From: Aurifilum marmelostoma
Taxonomy: Eukaryota; Ascomycota; Sordariomycetes; Diaporthales; Cryphonectriaceae
Assembly (NCBI GenBank): GCA_027559495.1
Contig: JAMXSV010000008.1
Coordinates: forward strand, 372,001-436,000
Direction of reading: 5' to 3'
DNA length: 64,000 nucleotides
A program made the position numbers and the translations under genes. Every line of letters begins with the position of its first letter. The first letter of the stretch is position 1. The notes below the pieces were generated by a model. The model saw only the letters and a program-made list of their open reading frames with translations, was not told the DNA's origin and searched no databases. Below are positions 57,463 to 64,000 of this stretch, piece after piece.

Positions 57463-60400
57463 CGGCCGGTCTTATTCTTGAATCCTGTTGATATAGCTTG
57501 TGGGAATCAATCAGATTCAGACGTCGAGTCGATGCAGCACGTGCAGGGGAAAGAAAGCAATGACTAAGACCTCCAACCTGTTCATGTTATGTCGATCCCT
57601 TCATAAGTGTGTATGGCCACCAGTGACATCAAGAACAAGCCAACGTCGTGGCGTTTGCGAGAAAGACAAATGTTTGAACGCCTGCGCCATCTTTGGTCTC
57701 GGACAAGACGACTTCGGTAGAGCTCAGGCCCTCCTTTCTAGTGCTGACTGAAATTTAGGGATGGCTCGCGCTCGGTACTTGCGTGGGGGGCTTGATATGC
57801 AAGTCATGCTGACAAGGAACCGCGACGACTGGTCTCGACGTCGGATGACAGCTTCTTGACGAGCGAGGATCAGAAGCATGAAGAAGCCACTTGACCATCA
57901 CTGAATTGCCTGCCGCCTGTTCTTGAGCAGAGTCAACTGAGAAGAACGTCATGATCGGCTCGGACGAGCTGCGTACCGTTATGGCGTCGTGGTGAGACAA
58001 CAAGCCACCTGTCTGTGGTGCCGTAAGGGCCGAGACACGCCATGGCTGTGTGCGGCTGCTGACCAAGTTTTTGACGTGAGGATCATGGTATACGACTTGT
58101 TATTGATGAGAACGTGATCGTGTTCAAGTGGTCGTGCGCAAGACCACCATCATAAACGAAGAAAGTCATCAACAGGTTTCCGACCAGGCTGTGGGGTTGC
58201 AATAATGACACGATAAGCTTGCATGATGGTCGGCGGTTTGGGGAGGGGGGGTGGTCCTTGTCGGTCTTGTGAACCCGGCTCAGTTTTGCAAGATCGCCTC
58301 ACGCTCGAGATGCTTTTGATTGATCCTCCCAGGCATGGACCTGTGTCGGCGCTTGTCTGAAGATATGGCACTCACCATGTGCTCTTGCGCCATGACGCGT
58401 GGGCAGATGGCTTGGAGAGGCGGCTGGTTTAGTCTTTCGCCAAGAACAAGAAGGCCTCGAGATTGTCGTTGACACAAAGCTCTACCCCTGACCAAACGAA
58501 CGGGCGGATAGGGCCGCCTGGGCGGCCTTATTGATGGTGCGGAGGAGTCAATTGGAGGCAGTCTTTGGTGGGCCCTCCAAATAGCACTCAGAGGGCGCTC
58601 TGGCACTATGATATGGTGGGGTGGGCCAGAACCGAGGAGATAAGAGGTGACGTTTGCCGGAACCCTTGTGATCATCGCCAGTCTCGAAAGCTTGGTAGAC
58701 CCCCCTTCCGCAGCGTGCCACATTACGGCTGAACCTGCTTTTAGCATTGCTGGAATTGCATATGGCTCACTCTGGCCAACCAGAACTGTACAAAGTACCA
58801 TCTGAGGCTTCCGTGGGCCAATCAGACCCAGCTTTGAGCGCCCCTGTGCACAGTCCTGGATCCAGCAACGCCATGTGAGAGGGAACCAGTATCAGAAGAT
58901 ACATCATAAAACTGGCAGCATGACCAGCCCTGCCACCGGTGACGACATGGCTGGTATCTGGTAGGGCCCCGCCAGGCAAACGTGTTGCTCGTGCTGCTTC
59001 CAGGCACCGTGAGGCCTCGGGATGGCAAGCAGATCGACTTGCATGAAATCAGAGGTGTCACAGACCATCCGCCACCGAGATGGCTGTGTCGTTCAGAGGG
59101 TGTGCGTGGGCGTTCGCGTGTGTGTGGTCGTCAATTGTGATATCAGGAGCAGGTTGCGTGCCCCTCGGTTAGGCTGCCACACAAAAGTAACCTGGTGACG
59201 CGGGTTCAACTTATGGTACTCATGATGCCATTCGGGGACAATACACAATGGTACATGGTACTAAAACCCGTTCGAGTGAAAGATGCCCAATATGAGCTAG
59301 AATAGAACGCACGCAAACGCTACCCTGGCACCGTGCATGTCGCCGACAAGAGGAGGAATATGGGAAAACATACCATGTTTCCTCCGCGCGCCCGCCTGTC
59401 TAAGAATAGTCATGAAGACCTTCTGTAGATCGCGGCTTTGCTTGCGTCGAGCTGGGGAGTGGGTGCTGCCAGATGCTCCCCACGCCTCGCATAGCCCGGT
59501 TCCACATTCAGGTCTTCCCGGATCAATGCCGGACGGGGGTGTGGGAGGTATGTCTTCTCGTTCTCCCATCTCAAGCATCAGGCCGTTTCTATTCGCCCTT
59601 TCCACAAGTGACTCGATCCTTGTTCCGCACACCATCGTTCGGTAGGGGCATGATGACGACACTGTCCTGCAGCAGCTGAGCTGGACCTCCCGAGAAAGAG
59701 TCTGGTACAGAGGCGTGCTTTCGTCACAGGTGTCTCGCCATGCCGCCCACACCATGTGGGGGGGACGGAGGGGAGCAAGAACCCGTCTTGACATTTGCCT
59801 TATGTGCAGCCCTGGACCCTTTCATGTTTCTATCAACCAGGAGGGTGGAATCAAGGCGGAGAGGGTTTGTCTCCCTGCCACCTGCAGCCTCTAGGGCAGT
59901 GATCCGCAGACGACGGTGGTTGAGGTGCGGCACCTCGTACGAACCCGATCGAGATTTCCGGTTTGTAGCAAGCTTCTCTGCATAGACATTGGCCCATCTC
60001 CATGCGGCGCAATGACTCCTTTCGCTGCATGCTGTAACGTCCCACTTAGTAGACATCCCTCACCTCGCGCTGTAGTTGGTTAAACCTTCGTGTGTATGCA
60101 GGTCGACGCGCAGCTCAAACAGGCACAGCCGCCCCAGAAACAAATCCGCAGTGTGACATACAACCTGTTTATTGGCAAGCGTGCATGTATACCCCTCCTG
60201 TGCAAGCGCATCACATCCGATAAGAAAGACTGGCAAGCATCACCCAGAGCACCACGTCACAGCAGGTACCTCGTTACCACTTACAACAAACTTTGAAACT
60301 GGGCGGGGACAAGCATACAGTAGTGCCTTCCCCCCTTCCCTATCGCGCCTTCCCACCTGAGACCTGGCAAACCACCAGACCGTCTCTACTGGGCAAGTGC

Positions 60401-60626
60401 ATATAAAACCAGCCATCCTCCTTCCTGGCGACTCACACAGCGTCCCTTCCTTTTGCACTCATTCACTCCACAGCCTGTGGACCTCCAGACAGATCCTCTC
60501 CTGCATCCTCCACCTCGTCCCCTACCAGATCCCAGCTACCCGCGACACTGCCTGAACCTTCGTTCTTCTTTTACCTGAACATCCTCACCACAAACAGTCA
60601 ACACCCTGGCGGCTAGAACAGCAATC
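57463..60626. other. 3.2 kb intergenic region upstream of the aspartic protease
   Basis: No gene recognised. Frames at 58280-58801 and 59297-59794 (-) have no motif or splice context. The last 200 bases are strongly CT-rich and contain no ATG, typical of the leader of a well-expressed fungal gene. Confidence 0.55.
60402..60407 (+). promoter_or_regulatory. TATA box of the aspartic protease gene
   Basis: TATAAA lies about 220 bases before ATG 60627. The stretch from here to the ATG is pyrimidine-rich and free of any other ATG, so the annotated start is the first one available after the likely transcription start. Confidence 0.6.
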
Positions 60627-62018
60627 ATGGAGGCCGCATTCGCCACCCAGGCCAAGCTCAGGCAGGAGCTCGGCCTCAAGAAGGTCATGGCCGTGCCCAA
60701 CCAGAACTACAAGCGTCACGGCACCAAGTCCTACGTCTACCTCATGAACAGGTTCGGCTTCAAGGCCACCAAGCCTGGTCCTTACCAGCACACTACCACC
60801 TTCCACCACCGTGGTCTCGCTGGCTCCAATGTCGCCAAGGGCGGGCGCCTCCGCCGCGAGCACCGGCTTGTCAAGGCCACCTCTGAGGGCGAGACAGGCG
60901 AGGTCACCGCCGAGGACCAGCAGAATGATTCTGAGTACCTGTGCGATGTCGAGATCGGCACTCCTGCCCAGACCCTGAAGCTTGACTTCGACACTGGTTC
61001 TTCCGACCTCTGGGTGAGCACTCTTCCCGCATGACTCGGTGCTGGTGCATCTGTTGCTAACTATGCTCAGGTCTTCTCGAGCGAGATGCCCGCTAAGGAC
61101 CAGAAGGGTCACAATGTCTTTGACCCCTCCAAATCTTCCACCTGGAAGACGTCCGATGGTCTCGCCTGGAAGATCTCGTACGGAGATGGCAGCTCTGCTT
61201 CCGGTGACGTCGGTACTGACACTGTCAATATCGGCGGCGTCAAGGTTGCCAACCAGTCGGTCGAGCTGGCCAAGACTGCCGCTGCGCAGTTCATCTCTGG
61301 CACTGGTGACGGCCTTCTCGGTCTCGCCTTCCCGTCTATCAACACGATCACCAAGAGCGGCAAGGCTGATCCCCAGAACACCCCTGTTGCCAACATGATT
61401 TCTCAGGGCGACATTCCCTCTGATGCCCAGCTGTTCACCTCGGCGTTCTACTCGTCTCGCGACCAGGCTGCCAAGTCTTTCTACACCTTCGGCTACATCG
61501 ACACTGACCTGGTCGGCTCCAACACCATCCACTACACCGATATCGACAGCTCTGAGGGCTTCTGGATGTTCGACTCTACGACCTACACCATTGCGGGCAA
61601 GCAGGGCACCCAGGCGTCCAACAAGGCCATTTGCGATACCGGCACCACCCTCTGCCTGCTGGCCGACGAGGTCGTCGATGCCCTCTACAAGGCCATCCCG
61701 GGAAGCAAGTACGACGAGACCCAGCAGGGCTACCTCTTCCCCACCTCTGTCACGGCCGATCAGCTTCCCGACTTTAGCGTTGCTGTCGGTGACAAGGAGT
61801 TCACCATCCAGAAGGAAGACCTGGCGTTCACTGTTGCTTCTGAAGGATACTGGTACGGTGGTGTGCAGTCCCGTGGCGACAACCCATTTGACATCCTGGG
61901 TGACGTCTTCCTGAAGAGCGTCTATGCTATCTGGGACCAGGGCAACACCCGGCTGGGCCTGGTGCCCAAGATCGAGAGCACCCAGAACCTGGACCCCACC
62001 ACGAGCAGCAGCTCGTAA
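60627..62018 (+). CDS. Pepsin-like aspartic protease (A1) lacking a signal peptide
   Basis: A1-family aspartic endopeptidase related to endothiapepsin/penicillopepsin. Two exons (60627-61013, 61071-62018; GTGAGC...CTCAG) give 444 residues. Both active-site aspartates are present: FDTGSSDLW (residues 121-129) and ICDTGTTLC (about 317-325). The flap is ISYGDGSSASGDV. A propeptide-like segment, VPNQNYKRHGTKSYVY, precedes the mature domain. Unlike secreted relatives, the N-terminus MEAAFATQAKLRQELGLKK has no hydrophobic core, and no ATG exists between the TATA box and this start. It is therefore either leaderless or uses an unseen upstream exon. GC-rich third positions create a long meaningless open frame on the opposite strand. 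Confidence 0.92.
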
Positions 62019-64000
62019 GCGGTCCATGAAGATCGCTCGCGGATGCTTTTTTTTTTTTTTTTTTTTGAGACTACTGAATATGATTGCGATAAGTTTCTCT
62101 CTGAGAGAATGAATTTCATTTCAGAACAAGGGCTTTTTACCCCTTGAGAGATATCAGGTAGTGGAATTAATAATAAATTCATTGTTATATTCTCGATCTT
62201 CTCGCCTCCATGGCTCAGAGCGCTCTCCAGCATCCTCTGTCGAATGTCGTTTGGGGGCTCATAATGATCGGGCTAGGTTTCTTGGGGAGGTCTTGTAGCT
62301 ACTGCGGTACAGATGCACACCCCACCTAACAGGTAGGTCAGTAAGTCTCCCCGTGTGATGAGGTATGGGTACGAGATTTTTCATGTGACAGTGCTCTGCT
62401 GTATGTTTTTGTACTTGCATGATGCTCGCGCTCACGTGATGACCGGTCATGACTTGGCCAATGTGCAGCGGGAGATTGAGAGAAGAGGCATCAAGACCAA
62501 GGTATTGGACCGTGATAGACTTTCAGAATTTGGTGACCAGCATCCGCCTTGTGGTAAACTCTGACATTAGTTCTCCGACGCCGTCGCTCTCAAGTCTTAC
62601 TGCTTAGCCACCGTCGTGTGTCGGCGTCGACGAAGCTCTTGTCCGCCACGAGATGCAGACCGAGAATGGAGTGGTAAACCCCTGACCCGTGGAGAGGACA
62701 ACGTATGAGATCAGCACAATAATGATGCTCATACTGCTAGTCGTACTACATGAGGTTCACATGCGTTTTAAAATGTTCCGAAAGTCTTAGCTCCCTTCTC
62801 GGGATAGCAGCAAGTGACAGGACAGCATGAGCTGATTCGGGGGGTCAATAAAGGCGAACCAGTGAGGGAACACTTCCGTTCCCAACAAACACATTTGCAT
62901 GAACTGCGCTGGTCTCCTGTCCGCACCTTGTCAGCAGCCTGCACTTTGGTAGGTAGGGTACCCCGAGGTGCCACTAGCGGCATGCCTTGGTCAATGAACA
63001 ATGGTTCCCGATATTAAGGCAGCATGCTATTGGCGAAAGGCACGCACCTCATGTCAAGACATGACGAGGTCACTGGGTGTATATAAATATATGTGGTGCT
63101 ACTAGACATAGTGCTACATAGTAGTATGTAATGCTTAGGTATTATAGTGCTCTAGGCGGGCGGTCGTTTCCGCCGAAGGCTCATTGCTCAAATGCTATGC
63201 TGCTTAGTGGCCCCTAGTATTGCCGGTGGACACAGGCGATTAGAAGCAGCATCCCGAGGACCGGCCGGGCAGGGCTCAACAGGGCCTAGACTCCTCCCTG
63301 CCCAGTGGCCATGGTTTCTCCACACTCACCTCTGACGCTGTCACAGTTCTAGTCCAACCAACCCTAGGCCACCCAGCTCCCAACGCAAACTAAGACTCAG
63401 CAGTGCACCTCCAAGGCCTTGTACCCACAGGGGTAGTATTCCCCAACAGGAGTAGCCGCAAAATACAACACAGCAGTCATGGTAAGCTGGAGGAGGATGG
63501 CCCCAGCTCCAGGCCTCCGTCATCACAGCGCGGGCGCGCACACACAGACAGAGACAGACAGACAGACAGACACACACACACACACCCAGGGAATCCACAC
63601 CTCTAGGCCCAATCCACCGACCCCGACCAACAAAACATCAACATCCACCACCTCACCTCCACCTCCCGTGCTGTCTTGTCGCCCATCACCGCCGACGACC
63701 ACCTCTTGCCGTCGAAAAGCCTGGTCCTTGGGCTGGTGAGATCCATCATTGAGATATCGGCTAGCAGCTGTTTGGTGCGCCTCTAGGCCCTGCCAGTCTC
63801 AATCTAAGTTTCAAAGCGTTCATTCGCCTTTGATTCTTATCCGGTTCGACCTTGTCATCCTTTTTCCGTCCTCCGACCTCACTTCCTCTCGTCTCTACTT
63901 CTCACTCTCCCACTCGCCGCTCGCCAGCGTCACCTCCGTCTTTTGCCCTTTTTCTCAGCCTTTGCTCATCAGGGACCAGAGAAAGTGGAGTCGGTGGCCT
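62019..64000. other. Intergenic region to the window end
   Basis: No gene recognised. Starts with a run of 20 T (62047-62066) just after the protease stop. It has TATA-like words near 63081, a CAGA/CA microsatellite (about 63541-63586) and a CT-rich end (63850-63960) that could be the leader of a gene beyond the window. Confidence 0.5.
63541..63586. repeat. CAGA/CA compound microsatellite
   Basis: CACACA, CAGA-type tetranucleotide units and a second CA run follow one another. Confidence 0.85.

Noticed and set aside
58280..59794. 173- and 165-codon - frames upstream of the protease
   Set aside because: No motif, weak codon pattern and no supporting splice sites.
60585..62027. 480-codon open frame on the - strand
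   Set aside because: It is the mirror of the aspartic protease gene; GC-rich third positions keep the opposite strand open. It has no recognisable motif.
1..64000. CRISPR array, prophage or insertion sequence
   Set aside because: No regularly spaced repeats, no integrase or transposase motifs; the window is eukaryotic.

Overview
The window is nuclear DNA of a filamentous ascomycete, most likely a Sordariomycete. Genes are split by short introns with GTAAGT/GTGAGT-type donors and CAG/TAG acceptors. Coding DNA is GC-rich, intergenic DNA is full of microsatellites and homopolymer tracts, and the gene set is fungal: a group II G-alpha, a HET-domain protein, a Sso1-type syntaxin, TOM70, ABZ2 and a pepsin-like protease. 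Nothing indicates a plasmid, virus or prophage, and I recognised no tRNA or rRNA.

Layout. 1-5220 (-): kinesin-3 motor UNC-104, its C-terminus cut by the window edge. 7034-10084 (-): membrane-anchored GH3 beta-glucosidase, eight exons. 12741-14127 (-): G-alpha of the GNA-2 type, followed by about 6.5 kb without a recognisable gene. 20715-22392 (-): spermidine synthase. 23197-24222 (-): nitrilase/omega-amidase. 24794-27388 (+): divergent, uncharacterised disordered fungal protein. 29115-30480 (+): NSUN4-like RNA m5C methyltransferase. 30754-32144 (-): multipass membrane protein. 33621-35216 (-): AhpC/TSA-like protein. 36169-37998 (-): HET-domain protein beside an AT-rich island. 39382-39823 (+): very small two-exon gene. 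40985-44275 (-) and 44969-46180 (+): divergent UPF1 and IMP4. 48382-49669 (+): Sso1-like syntaxin, convergent with TOM70 (51005-53165, -). 53955-54821 (+): ABZ2-like aminodeoxychorismate lyase. 56191-57462 (+): secreted alpha/beta hydrolase. 60627-62018 (+): pepsin-like aspartic protease without a signal peptide.

Most genes are unrelated housekeeping functions (RNA surveillance, ribosome assembly, mitochondrial import, membrane traffic, polyamine and folate synthesis). They are arranged as tandem, divergent or convergent neighbours, and I see no secondary-metabolite cluster or operon-like system. The accessory-looking part is about 35.9-40.9 kb: HET gene, AT-rich stretch, small gene and a strong palindrome.

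The most useful second-look items are two genes (unc-104 and the NSUN4-like gene) whose reading frame breaks at a G/C run and is restored if the run is one base shorter; a HET gene with a similar late frame break; an IMP4 first exon with only six coding bases; the small Cys-containing gene at 39.4 kb; the leaderless aspartic protease; and a perfect palindrome at 40.6 kb. I did not find a convincing, wholly new multi-gene system. Exon coordinates are my manual reading of splice sites and were not checked by alignment.
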